Source: a virus
Virus record (IMG/VR): IMGVR_UViG_3300033997_000029
Span: 1-49,081 of that record
Direction: 5' to 3' (one strand)
DNA length: 49,081 nucleotides
Shown: one piece after another, positions 8,300 through 16,612 of the stretch
Layout: every line of letters begins with the position of its first letter
Numbering within the stretch: position 1 is the stretch's first letter
The notes under the pieces: model-generated
The model's input: the letters and a program-made list of their open reading frames with translations, nothing else
What the model was told of the DNA's origin: nothing
Databases searched by the model: none
Translations under genes and position numbers: made by a program

Positions 8300-8953
8300 A
8301 TGGCTAAGAGAATGGAACTTCCCAACGGTGCGAAAGTTCATACCGCACTTTCCATGGGCGCTCCGGTAACCATTACCGCGATCACTAACGCTAACCCCGC
8401 TGTTGTAACAGCAGACTCGCACGGCCTAACTGCCGGTGATTATGTAATCATCAACTCCCCGTGGTGTGAGCTTGATGGCCGCGCATTCCGCGTCGGCGTA
8501 ACTGATGTTGATACATTCACGCTAATTGGCGCTGACACTTCGGATACGACCGACTTCTCTCCAGGCGGCGGTGCTGGCTCCTTCCAAGAGGTTGTCTCTT
8601 GGACTGAAGTGCCTTGTGTTACTGACACGTCTCTTACTGGCGGCGAGGCTCAGTGGGCTGAAGTTGGTTGCCTTCAGGAGCAGAAAACCACTCGGCTGTT
8701 TAATGGTTTCTCTCCTATTGATTGGCAAATGTCTGTTGTTGATCTTGATGGAAACCCGGCGATTGAGCGTTTTGAGGAAGTAACCAAGTCTCAAGAGCCG
8801 ACTGTCACCCGCATTACGTTGAAGTCTGGCAAGGTCAAGCTGTATCCGGGCATCCACATTATCAGTCCGGATTCCACTATGACTCGCGGTGAGGTGATGG
8901 TACGCACCCTGAATATCGCCGTCACCGACATTACCAAGTATCCGGCCCCGTAA
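8300..8953 (+). CDS. Major tail tube protein
   Basis: 217 residues, beta-rich, with an insertion around residues 20-95 that looks like a small beta domain (AITNANPAVVTADSHGLTAGDYVIINS) as seen in several siphovirus tail tube proteins. It should polymerise into hexameric rings forming the tail. It follows the tail terminator and precedes the tail assembly chaperones, the canonical position of gpV. Confidence 0.8.
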   Translation: MAKRMELPNGAKVHTALSMGAPVTITAITNANPAVVTADSHGLTAGDYVIINSPWCELDGRAFRVGVTDVDTFTLIGADTSDTTDFSPGGGAGSFQEVVSWTEVPCVTDTSLTGGEAQWAEVGCLQEQKTTRLFNGFSPIDWQMSVVDLDGNPAIERFEEVTKSQEPTVTRITLKSGKVKLYPGIHIISPDSTMTRGEVMVRTLNIAVTDITKYPAP

Positions 8954-8963
8954 GGAGTAATTT

Positions 8964-9347
8964 GTGGCAAAGAAGTTCTCGATCAAGCGTGATCCGACCT
9001 TTACCACGACTGTGAACCTGCCCGCACCTGGGCAGGCTCCGGTTCCGGTGAGTTTCACGTTTAAGTGGATGGATCGTGAGTCGCTGGCTAAGTTCCATGA
9101 TGCCCGCATGAAGTTTGCTCAGTCTTTCATGGAGAAGGCTAAGGAAACGGAATCTGGCACTGAGCTTGCCAAGTTCGCCATTGAGTTTGAGGTTCCTCAG
9201 TTGAAGTCGATCATTGTCGGCTGGGACATTGAGGAGGAATTCAATGATGAGAATCTGCGAGCGCTGGTGGAGTCCGGCTCTGAGCTTCCGGCTGCAATCG
9301 TAAGCGGCTATCTCGCAGCCTATGACAAGGCCCGCGAGGGAAACTGA
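8964..9347 (+). CDS. Tail assembly chaperone (gpG-like)
   Basis: 127 residues from a GTG start. Contains FKWMDRESLAKFHDA and the helical KSIIVGWDIEEEFNDENLRALVESG segment seen in phage tail assembly chaperones. Its last codons GAG GGA AAC form the slippery heptamer GGGAAAC immediately before the TGA, so some ribosomes shift to -1 and continue into the downstream T region. It coats the tape measure protein during tail assembly. Confidence 0.8.
   Translation: MAKKFSIKRDPTFTTTVNLPAPGQAPVPVSFTFKWMDRESLAKFHDARMKFAQSFMEKAKETESGTELAKFAIEFEVPQLKSIIVGWDIEEEFNDENLRALVESGSELPAAIVSGYLAAYDKAREGN
9338..9344 (+). other. -1 programmed ribosomal frameshift site GGGAAAC
   Basis: The heptamer is phased G GGA AAC in the G frame and lies directly before TGA 9345-9347. 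Lambda uses GGGAAAG at the same place for its G-T fusion. In the -1 frame the sequence stays open from here to 9673. Confidence 0.8.
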
Positions 9348-9673
9348 GGCAGGTTGCCTATGAGCTTAGCGCCCCGGAAGCCGATATGTCGGCAATGGCG
9401 GCGCTAGGCTTTGACCCTGAAGACTTCGATGAGTCAGATAACACCATCGAGGTTTGGGAATGTAACGCAGATGCCTTCTATGTCTTTGAGTCGATGGCGA
9501 CACAGTGGCGAGTAGGCATGGCAGGGGCAACCGGGCTGGACTACGCTGCAATGCCCGTGGTCATGGATATGGTAGGGGTAGGTAAGAAGCGCAGGCCGGA
9601 AGTATTCGCATCGGTCCGCATTATGGAAAGTGTCGCCCTAGAAACCATGGCGGAGCATAGAAACGATGGCTAA
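9341..9673 (+). CDS. T domain of G-T tail chaperone (made by -1 frameshift, DUF1799-like)
   Basis: In the -1 frame the G protein continues as KLRQVAYELSAPEADMSAMA and ends after about 110 residues. The region contains MAALGFDPEDFDESDN and WECNADAFYVFESMATQWRVG, which match the DUF1799 family found as T domains in related phages. An internal ATG at 9386 could be called as a separate gene, but no ribosome binding site precedes it and the slippery site argues for a fusion product spanning 8964-9673. It overlaps the tape measure start by 8 bases. Confidence 0.75.
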   Translation, partial: KLRQVAYELSAPEADMSAMAALGFDPEDFDESDNTIEVWECNADAFYVFESMATQWRVGMAGATGLDYAAMPVVMDMVGVGKKRRPEVFASVRIMESVALETMAEHRNDG

Positions 9674-12221
9674 TTTTGCACAACTCGGCATCCAGATTGA
9701 TTCCAAGCAAGCCGAGGATGCGGCCCGCGATCTAGACGACCTTGCCGCAGCGGGTGCGCGTGCAGAGAAGGCCACTGATAAGCTTTCCAAGACCACTACT
9801 GATTGGGCGGCAGAGCAGCAGAAGGCCAATGCTCGCGCCCGTGAAATGGAGCAGGCGGATGCTCGCAGAGCTGCTAGTGCGCAGAAGGCCAATAGCAGCA
9901 TCAAAGATCAGCAGCAGGAGCTTGCCAAGCTAATTGGGCAGATTGACCCTGCTGTTGCAGCACTTGGGCGGCTTGATGAGCAAGAAAGGAAGCTAGCTCA
10001 ATTCAGGCGGCAAGGCCTGGTAGATACTGATACCTTCCAAAAGTACAACGCCCAACTTCAGCAGCAGAGAGGGCTTCTAAGTAGTGTGGGCGGGGCTGCT
10101 GAGCGAGCCGGAATGTCTCAGCGGCAGTATGCGAACAATCTTCGCATCACCAGCATGCAGCTAACCGACATTACAACAGGTCTGCTCACTGGGCAGCCGT
10201 TGTATATGGTCGCATTGCAGCAGGGCGGCCAGCTAAGGGACATTTGGGGCGGGCTAGGTAACGCAGCCAGAGCGCTTGCCACATCCATCGGCAGCATGAT
10301 TAACCCATTCACTCTGGCAGCGGCAGCAGTTGGAGCTATTGGCGTAGCCTTCTATCAGGCTAGCTCTCGCACCGAGGCGATCAATGAAGCGCTAATTACG
10401 ACGGGCCGCAATGCTCAATACAGCGCAGATCAGATCAAGGCACTAGGTAGTGCGGTCGATGAGTCCTTTGGCATTACTTCCGGAAATGCTACGGCTGCAA
10501 TCACCGCGCTGGCTACTACAACTCGCCTTAGTGGAGATGCACTTACGGGTGCCGCCGAGGCTGCTACCCGATGGGCGTCTGTAACTGGTCAGTCTGCCGA
10601 CACAGTCGTTGATAAGTTCCGCCAGATTTCACGCGATCCACTGGACGCGCTTACTAAGCTAAATGAGGCTGAGAATTTCCTAACTCAGACTCAGTATGAG
10701 CGAGTAAAGGCGCTTCAGGATGAAGGGCGCTGGCAAGAGGCGGCTACTGAAGCTGCTAGGATTTATGCGGATACGGTTAATGGTCGAGCTAGGGAAATTG
10801 AGCAGAGTCTTGGCCTAATTTCTACTGCATGGCTCAATATCAAACGTGCAAGCAGTGAGGCATGGGATAGCGTTGTAACTGGAGTAGATAGCGCTCTTGG
10901 ACCGCTACAGCGTTACGCAGATAGGCTTGCTCAGATTGGCGGTCTACAGCGTGACCTTGCCTCTTATGCTGGTGCGCTAGTCAGCCTTCCTCTTGGAATC
11001 GTTTCTAGGTTTGGTGGTAACGCTGGGCGCGGTAGGCCAGAGGTAATCATGCCTGGCGTTGATGGAGAAACGCGTACGCCAGAGGCTATTAGAAATGAGG
11101 CTGATGTAAAGCGGACTCAGGCTGCTGCTGAAGCATGGAAGTCAATTGTTGCATCTACTGACAAGAACCTACAGCAGCAAATTCAAATCCAGAGGATTAG
11201 AGAAGCGGGTGTATCTGCTGGTAAGAGTGAGGCTGAAATTCAGGCTCAGATCGACGCATATACTGCCAGAATCGCTAAGTCATCTACTGCTGCGGTCACT
11301 TCTACTCGCGCCCGTAAGGTTGAGCTTACCGATGAGCAGAAGGCTGCTCAGGCCCTAGCTAGGAGCTATGAATCGATTACGGCTCAGCTTGAGAGGCAGA
11401 TTGCACTTAGCGGCGATAACTCTCAGCTTGGCAGAGTCAATTACGACATTTCCTCTGGAAGCCTTAAGGGTCTAGGGCAGGCTGAGCAAGAGAGATTGCG
11501 TAACCTTGCTGGTGTTGCAGACATTGAGTCTGACTATGCAGCGCTATATAGTGGAATGGATGCATTGCAGGTGAAGGGACGTGAGACCACTTCCGTTCTT
11601 AGCGAGTATGGGGTTCAGGCCGCAAGAAATATGCAGACAGCCTTCGCTGATTTCCTGTTTGACCCGTTCTCCGATGGACTAGACGGGATGCTGAAAGGGT
11701 TCCTTAAGACTTTGCAGAGGATGGCTGCTGAGGCTGCGGCTTCTCAGATTTTCCAGTTGATCGGTAGCGCTGCATCTAGTTACACGGGCCAAGGCGCAGG
11801 ATGGGTTAATGCAATTGGTTCGATCCTGTCTAACGGGAAGTCTGAAGGTGGTTATACGGGGCCTGGCGGTAAGTATGAGCCTGCTGGCATCGTCCATCGC
11901 GGCGAGGTCGTGTGGTCACAGGCTGACGTCAAGGCGGTCGGCGGGCCTAAGCGCGCCAATGCAATGCGCCCTACGGCTGGTTATGCCAATGGCGGTATTG
12001 TTGGTGGCTCATCCGCGCCGATGGCAAACAATGGAACCCCTAACTTTGAAATCAACATCAACATGGAAGGCGGAACTGTTAGCTCTCAAACTCAATCTGG
12101 AAACGCTGGTCAAGATGCCATGCAGCTAGTTAACATGGTTAAGGCAACTTGCAGTCAATGGTGGGTTGAGCAAAATAGGACTGGCGGCGCTGTATATAAA
12201 ACTCTACGGGGAGTTGGCTAA
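9666..12221 (+). CDS. Tail tape measure protein (lambda gpH-like)
   Basis: 851 residues. The N-terminal 150 are coiled coil, rich in Ala, Glu, Gln and Arg. Around 165-205 comes the diagnostic TGLLTGQPLYMVALQQGGQLRDIWGG motif of lambda-type tape measures, followed by a hydrophobic stretch near 215-235. The C-terminus has a glycine-rich GGYTGPGGKYEPAGIVHRGEVVW motif also typical of the family. The protein sets tail length and is probably ejected during DNA entry. It follows the G/GT chaperones and precedes gpM. Confidence 0.9.
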   Translation: MANFAQLGIQIDSKQAEDAARDLDDLAAAGARAEKATDKLSKTTTDWAAEQQKANARAREMEQADARRAASAQKANSSIKDQQQELAKLIGQIDPAVAALGRLDEQERKLAQFRRQGLVDTDTFQKYNAQLQQQRGLLSSVGGAAERAGMSQRQYANNLRITSMQLTDITTGLLTGQPLYMVALQQGGQLRDIWGGLGNAARALATSIGSMINPFTLAAAAVGAIGVAFYQASSRTEAINEALITTGRNAQYSADQIKALGSAVDESFGITSGNATAAITALATTTRLSGDALTGAAEAATRWASVTGQSADTVVDKFRQISRDPLDALTKLNEAENFLTQTQYERVKALQDEGRWQEAATEAARIYADTVNGRAREIEQSLGLISTAWLNIKRASSEAWDSVVTGVDSALGPLQRYADRLAQIGGLQRDLASYAGALVSLPLGIVSRFGGNAGRGRPEVIMPGVDGETRTPEAIRNEADVKRTQAAAEAWKSIVASTDKNLQQQIQIQRIREAGVSAGKSEAEIQAQIDAYTARIAKSSTAAVTSTRARKVELTDEQKAAQALARSYESITAQLERQIALSGDNSQLGRVNYDISSGSLKGLGQAEQERLRNLAGVADIESDYAALYSGMDALQVKGRETTSVLSEYGVQAARNMQTAFADFLFDPFSDGLDGMLKGFLKTLQRMAAEAAASQIFQLIGSAASSYTGQGAGWVNAIGSILSNGKSEGGYTGPGGKYEPAGIVHRGEVVWSQADVKAVGGPKRANAMRPTAGYANGGIVGGSSAPMANNGTPNFEININMEGGTVSSQTQSGNAGQDAMQLVNMVKATCSQWWVEQNRTGGAVYKTLRGVG

Positions 12222-12553
12222 TGGCCGATAGATTCACATGGTGCGCTACTAAGCAATCTACCGGCCAGGTAACTAGCTCCATCAAGCGCGCTCAGTTTGG
12301 AGACGGTTACGCACAGTCTGCTGCTGATGGCATCAATCCGCTAAAGCGCATTTGGAATGTTGAGTTTGTCGGAACTAAGCAGCGCGCCCAAGAGATTGTG
12401 AACTTTCTAGATTCTCACGTTGGTAAGAGTTTCATTTGGGAAGTTCCATTCTTCGGTGACGCATATTTCTACTGCGATACCTACAACCCATCTCCGAATG
12501 GGAATAGGCTATGGACTGTAACCGCTACATTTGAACAAACATATCAGCCTTAA
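12221..12553 (+). CDS. Minor tail protein M
   Basis: 110 residues matching the lambda gpM family: RAQFGDGYAQSAADGINPLKRIWNVEF near the start and SFIWEVPFFGDAYFYCD near the end. It is part of the tail tip and starts one base into the tape measure stop codon (TAATG). Order tape measure-M-L-K-I-J is conserved in lambdoid tails. Confidence 0.85.
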   Translation: MADRFTWCATKQSTGQVTSSIKRAQFGDGYAQSAADGINPLKRIWNVEFVGTKQRAQEIVNFLDSHVGKSFIWEVPFFGDAYFYCDTYNPSPNGNRLWTVTATFEQTYQP

Positions 12554-12559
12554 GGAATA

Positions 12560-13384
12560 ATGATGGCACGGCAAGAAATTGATCTAACTACTCCACAGCC
12601 CAACGGTAAAATGGGAGAGCCGACTAAATCGGCTTGGGAGAAAGTGAATGATATGACTCAGGAATTGTATGCTGGACTTGACAAGTCAATGCAATTCTCA
12701 GGTAAAAATATCCTTCATAATTGCGGAATTCCTGTTAATCAGAGGGGATTTCAAGGGGGGGCTCTTGCGCTTGGTGCATTTGGATATGACAGGTGGAAAG
12801 GAGGAAATGGCGGATGCACAATTTCAATTAATAGTTCCGGGGTGTGGAGCTTGAATGGAGCAATTCAACAGGTAATTGATGATGTTCAGGATGTTTGGAG
12901 TAGGCCTATTACATTTAGTGCGCAATCTCCTTCAGGTCCAATTTCTGTTTATATGGGGGGTGCCACTGGTGTGATCCCCGCTGGGAGTGGCAGACAAAGT
13001 GTTACTCTTCAGGCTAATGGCAGCGGGAATATGCTTGTTGACATAAGCACTCCAATTACAACAACATTCTCAATGCTTCAAATGGAAAGGGGCACAAGCG
13101 CAACTTCATTTGACTTTAGGCCGATTTCATTGGAGAGAGCTATTTGTGAGAGGTATGCAATTTCAGGCAGCATACTTGTTAGAGGCAATGGAGTTGGAGC
13201 AGGTCAATGGCTTGTTAGGCACTCGATGAGGGCTATTCCAACAATCACTGTAAGTTCTGTAAATTATTTGTTTAGTTGCAGCAACCTTGTTACAAATGGC
13301 GCAGCCACATATGCTGAGTTTATTGTAAATACAACAAACTCATGGGCTTTTGCGTGCAACTACATTCTAAGCGCAGACATTTAA
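12560..13384 (+). CDS. Fibre-like/receptor-binding protein inserted between M and L
   Basis: 274 residues, clearly lower in GC than its neighbours. The N-terminus (EIDLTTPQPNGKMGEPTKSAWEKVNDM) resembles anchoring segments of phage fibres. The middle is a Ser/Gly-rich beta domain. A LQMERGTSATSFDFRPISLE segment near residues 178-197 is widely found in phage tail fibre and carbohydrate-binding modules, ahead of a C-terminal beta domain. Lambda has no gene here, so this looks like an acquired module. Receptor or glycan binding is inferred, not shown. Confidence 0.6.
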   Translation: MMARQEIDLTTPQPNGKMGEPTKSAWEKVNDMTQELYAGLDKSMQFSGKNILHNCGIPVNQRGFQGGALALGAFGYDRWKGGNGGCTISINSSGVWSLNGAIQQVIDDVQDVWSRPITFSAQSPSGPISVYMGGATGVIPAGSGRQSVTLQANGSGNMLVDISTPITTTFSMLQMERGTSATSFDFRPISLERAICERYAISGSILVRGNGVGAGQWLVRHSMRAIPTITVSSVNYLFSCSNLVTNGAATYAEFIVNTTNSWAFACNYILSADI

Positions 13385-13396
13385 TGAGATTTAATA

Positions 13397-14095
13397 ATGT
13401 CGATTAATTCTGACATTCAATCCCTAGAGCCTGGAAACAAAATTGTTCTATTTGAGCTTGATGCAACAAGTCTCAATGCTGACCAATTGTATTTCCATGC
13501 ACATCTGCAAAGTGGCCCCATCTTCTGGCAAGGCCAGCAATATGATCCTTGGCCTATTGAGTGTGAGGGATTTGCGCGCAGCACTAGCGCCCCTCCTCAG
13601 CCTAAGATGCGTGTAGGCAATGTGGATGGAACTATCACGGCTCTGTGCCTAGCATTTGATGACCTAGTTGGCGCTCGCTTGATTCGGCGTCAGACACTTG
13701 TGCAGTACCTAGATTCTGCAAACTTCCCGCAGCCTAATCCTACCGCTGACCCTAACGAACATTTCCCGGATGAGATTTGGTACATCGAGCGAAAGTCAGC
13801 CGAGAATGATGCTGTAGTTGAGTTTGAGCTTACTACTGCTGCTGATTTGAATGGGCAGCAGTTGCCGGGCCGTCAGATCATCGCCAACGCTTGCACTTGG
13901 ATTTTACGTGGCGGGTATCGTGGTCCTTACTGCGGGTACAATGGGCCACCAGTTGCCGACATTAACGACAATCCCACCAGTGACCCTAGCCTAGACGTTT
14001 GTGGGGGTAGAGTCAGAAGTTGTAAGCTTAGATGGGGTAGCAATGAGCCAATTCCATATGGTAGCTTTCCGGCTGCGTCCCTCATAAGAAGTTAA
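13397..14095 (+). CDS. Minor tail protein L (iron-sulfur tail tip protein)
   Basis: 232 residues, the same length as lambda gpL. Matches the family across its length (QSLEPGNKIVLFELDAT, FHAHLQSGPIFWQG). Cysteines in NACTWILRGGYRGPYCGYNG and LDVCGG correspond to the Fe-S cluster ligands known in lambda gpL. It forms part of the tail tip with M, K, I and J. Confidence 0.85.
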   Translation: MSINSDIQSLEPGNKIVLFELDATSLNADQLYFHAHLQSGPIFWQGQQYDPWPIECEGFARSTSAPPQPKMRVGNVDGTITALCLAFDDLVGARLIRRQTLVQYLDSANFPQPNPTADPNEHFPDEIWYIERKSAENDAVVEFELTTAADLNGQQLPGRQIIANACTWILRGGYRGPYCGYNGPPVADINDNPTSDPSLDVCGGRVRSCKLRWGSNEPIPYGSFPAASLIRS

Positions 14096-14096
14096 G

Positions 14097-14702
14097 ATGA
14101 AGCATATCGTAGCTATTGGTCAGCGGTTTGGTCGTCTCAAGGTTCTCTATATTGATGAAAAACCGCGAAAGACTACAACTAAGTACTATATTTGTCGTTG
14201 TGACTGCGGTAAGGAAAAGTCGGTCTCAAAGCCAATGCTCTACACGGGCGGAACACAATCGTGTGGCTGCCTGAGAAGTGAGCTTCTCTCCAAGAAGAAC
14301 ATGAGTCACGGCCTATCCGGTACTCCTACGTATATCTCTTGGCAATCAATGTTGAGCCGGTGCAAAAATAGTGCTTTTCATAAATACGAGCGCTATGGCA
14401 AACGTGGTATCAGAGTTTGCGAGCGTTGGAATAAGTTTGAGAACTTCCTCGCTGACATGGGTAATCGCCCAGAGGGTACTACTTTAGATCGGATTGATGT
14501 TAATGGTGACTATGAGCCATCAAATTGCCGATGGGCTACCAATCAAGAGCAGGCTAGAAATAAGACTACAACTTATTGGATTTCTGCTTTTGATAAAACG
14601 CTATGTTTGATGGAGTGGTCTGAGCTTACCGGGATCAATCGTAATACAATTGTAGAAAGATTGAAGTCTGGAATGGAACCTGAAGAGGCTCTCAAACCGT
14701 GA
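14097..14702 (+). CDS. Homing endonuclease-like protein between L and K
   Basis: 201 residues. An N-terminal zinc-ribbon-like part (CRCDCG then CGC, residues 37-60) precedes a central region ending GTTLDRIDVNGDYEPSNCRWAT, a signature of a large family of freestanding phage HNH/AP2-type endonucleases. A C-terminal helix-turn-helix (LTGINRNTIVERLKSG) could bind DNA. It splits the otherwise contiguous L-K pair and its stop overlaps the K start (GTGA), so it probably inserted without breaking expression. Nuclease activity is inferred. Confidence 0.65.
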   Translation: MKHIVAIGQRFGRLKVLYIDEKPRKTTTKYYICRCDCGKEKSVSKPMLYTGGTQSCGCLRSELLSKKNMSHGLSGTPTYISWQSMLSRCKNSAFHKYERYGKRGIRVCERWNKFENFLADMGNRPEGTTLDRIDVNGDYEPSNCRWATNQEQARNKTTTYWISAFDKTLCLMEWSELTGINRNTIVERLKSGMEPEEALKP

Positions 14703-15466
14703 AACTAGAAACGCTAAAAGCTGCTCAGGATCACGCTGCAAGATGCTACCCGCATGAGTCTTGCGGACTTCTTGTCACTAAAGCCGGGCAGGAGATTTAC
14801 GTGGCGTGTGAAAACTCTCATGGCAACCCATCTGAGCATTTTAGGATTAGTGGAGAGCAGTTCGCCGCTGCTGAGGATATTGGCGAGGTAGTCGCAGTGA
14901 TCCATAGTCACCCCAATGGATCAAGTGAGCCTTCTCACGCTGACCGTGTTCAGTGTGAGCTTTCGGAGCTTCCTTGGCATATCCTGAGCATTGGAATGGT
15001 TGATGGAAAGCCCGACTTTGGCATCCAAGGATATTGCGAGCCATGCGGGTTTGAGGCCCCGCTTGAGGGTCGGCAGTTCGCACATGGAATTCTGGACTGC
15101 TTCACTCTGTTTAAGGATTTCTTGTGGCGTGAATGCGGGATTCGCGTTTCCGAATACGAGCGGGAGGATGACTGGTGGGAGAAAGGCAAAGAGCTTTACA
15201 GCATGGATCGGCTTAATGCTGAAGGATTCTTCCAGATCACCGACGAAATTAGGCGCGGTGACATTATTTTGATGAATGTTCGATCAAAAGTACCTAACCA
15301 TGCTGGCGTATACCTTGGCGACGGTCAAATGCTTCATCACCTGCATGGCCGACTCTCTCGCCGAGAGAACTACGGCGGCTATTGGGCTGAGCGTACATGT
15401 TATATTGTTAGGCATCGAGAGCTTTCCAAAGTGGGCGTAGATGAAGGCGTCAAAATTTCCCTGTAA
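14699..15466 (+). CDS. Tail tip peptidase K (JAMM + NlpC/P60)
   Basis: 255 residues with both lambda gpK domains. The JAMM metallopeptidase motif is HSHP at 69-72 followed by SHAD at 79-82, with the HESCGLL glutamate near residue 20. The NlpC/P60 domain has Cys134 (ILDCFTLF) and His201 (PNHAGVYLGDG). Starts at GTG overlapping the previous stop. The protein probably processes tail components and opens peptidoglycan during entry. Confidence 0.85.
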   Translation: MKLETLKAAQDHAARCYPHESCGLLVTKAGQEIYVACENSHGNPSEHFRISGEQFAAAEDIGEVVAVIHSHPNGSSEPSHADRVQCELSELPWHILSIGMVDGKPDFGIQGYCEPCGFEAPLEGRQFAHGILDCFTLFKDFLWRECGIRVSEYEREDDWWEKGKELYSMDRLNAEGFFQITDEIRRGDIILMNVRSKVPNHAGVYLGDGQMLHHLHGRLSRRENYGGYWAERTCYIVRHRELSKVGVDEGVKISL

Positions 15467-15983
15467 AATTAAAACTATTGATTATTTCAATAGATTTATG
15501 TCTTATTCATGCACTAGCGGCGAACTAACGTGGACTAAAAGGCCGCCCAGATCAAGAGTAAAAGTTGGAAGCAGGGCAGGATGCGTTGCCTCAGACTCGT
15601 ATAGAGTCATTTCAATTAGTGGAACAATTCTTTACGAACACAGATTTATTTGGTTAATTAACTATGGAGAATGGCCTGATTGCCAAATTGACCATATAAA
15701 TGGAGACAAGTCAGATAACAGGATTTCCAACCTAAGACTTGCTAGCGTTTCTGAAAATGCTGAGAACAGATGCAGCTACCGTAATAGCAAGTCAGGGCTA
15801 ATGGGTGCATCAAAAGTTAAAGGATATGATCTTTGGGCATCAAAGATTGTAAAGAATGGGAATAAGATTCATCTTGGTTATTTTAAGTCTCCAGAGAGTG
15901 CGCATGCAGCTTATGTAAAAGCAAAAAGGTGTATACATAAGTTTAATCATGTCATCCGCCACAAGGATATGCCCAATGGATAA
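15441..15983 (+). CDS. HNH homing endonuclease with AP2 domain, between K and I
   Basis: 180 residues. HNH core: YEHRFIWLINYGEWP then CQIDHINGDKSDNRISNLRLAS (residues about 55-98). The AP2-like DNA-binding domain is GLMGASKVKGYDLWASKIVKNG through HLGYFKSPESAHAAY. Base composition is much more AT-rich than flanking tail genes, a sign of transfer. It overlaps the end of K by 26 bases and the start of I by 8 bases. It is closely related in plan to the gene at 39950-40504. Confidence 0.8.
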   Translation: MKASKFPCKIKTIDYFNRFMSYSCTSGELTWTKRPPRSRVKVGSRAGCVASDSYRVISISGTILYEHRFIWLINYGEWPDCQIDHINGDKSDNRISNLRLASVSENAENRCSYRNSKSGLMGASKVKGYDLWASKIVKNGNKIHLGYFKSPESAHAAYVKAKRCIHKFNHVIRHKDMPNG

Positions 15984-16593
15984 GCCGCTAAAGAAAGTGG
16001 TTCTATATGGACCCATGCGCAAGCGATTCGGGAGAGAGTTTGAGTTAGCTGTCTCTTCGCCGAAAGAGGCAATCCATGCCCTTTGCGTACAGGTCGAAGG
16101 ATTCAAAAAGTACCTATTTGATTCAAAAGCCAATGGCCTAACATTCGCTATTTTCATTGGCAAGAGGAATGTAGGCGAGGATGGCCTAGCCGATCCTGCG
16201 GGCAATGATGAGATTCGCATTGCGCCCATCATTCAAGGCAGTAAGCGCCAAGGCGCATTGCAGACCATTGTGGGCGCTGTCCTAATCGTTGTGGCTGCTG
16301 TCTACACGGGTGGCGTCGGCGCTGCCTTTGCTGCGGGTGGTTATGCGGGCGCGGCGGCATCTCTCGGTCTCTCCATGGTTATTGGCGGCGTCGTGCAGAT
16401 GCTTTCACCTCAGCCCAAGGGACTAGGCGCGAAGGATGATCCTGGGAATCTTCCTAGCTACTCAATGGATGGTGCCGTTAATACTCAGGCCCAAGGGAAC
16501 CCCGTGCCACTTTGTTATGGCGGGCCTTTGATTATTGGCGGTGCTATCATTAGTGGCGGTATCTGGGCAGAAGATATTGCCACTAACGCTTAA
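15976..16593 (+). CDS. Tail assembly protein I
   Basis: About 205 residues from ATG 15976, chosen over ATG 15949 because the family begins close to KVVLYGPMRKRFGREFEL and the 8-base overlap with the HNH stop is typical of this genome. The second half is Gly/Ala-rich and hydrophobic (VGAVLIVVAAVYTGGVGAAFAAGG), then an NPVPLCYGGPLIIGGAIISGG ending as in lambda gpI. It assists assembly of the J tip. Confidence 0.8.
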   Translation: MDKPLKKVVLYGPMRKRFGREFELAVSSPKEAIHALCVQVEGFKKYLFDSKANGLTFAIFIGKRNVGEDGLADPAGNDEIRIAPIIQGSKRQGALQTIVGAVLIVVAAVYTGGVGAAFAAGGYAGAAASLGLSMVIGGVVQMLSPQPKGLGAKDDPGNLPSYSMDGAVNTQAQGNPVPLCYGGPLIIGGAIISGGIWAEDIATNA

Positions 16594-16612
16594 CTACAAA
16601 TCGGCGGAACTC

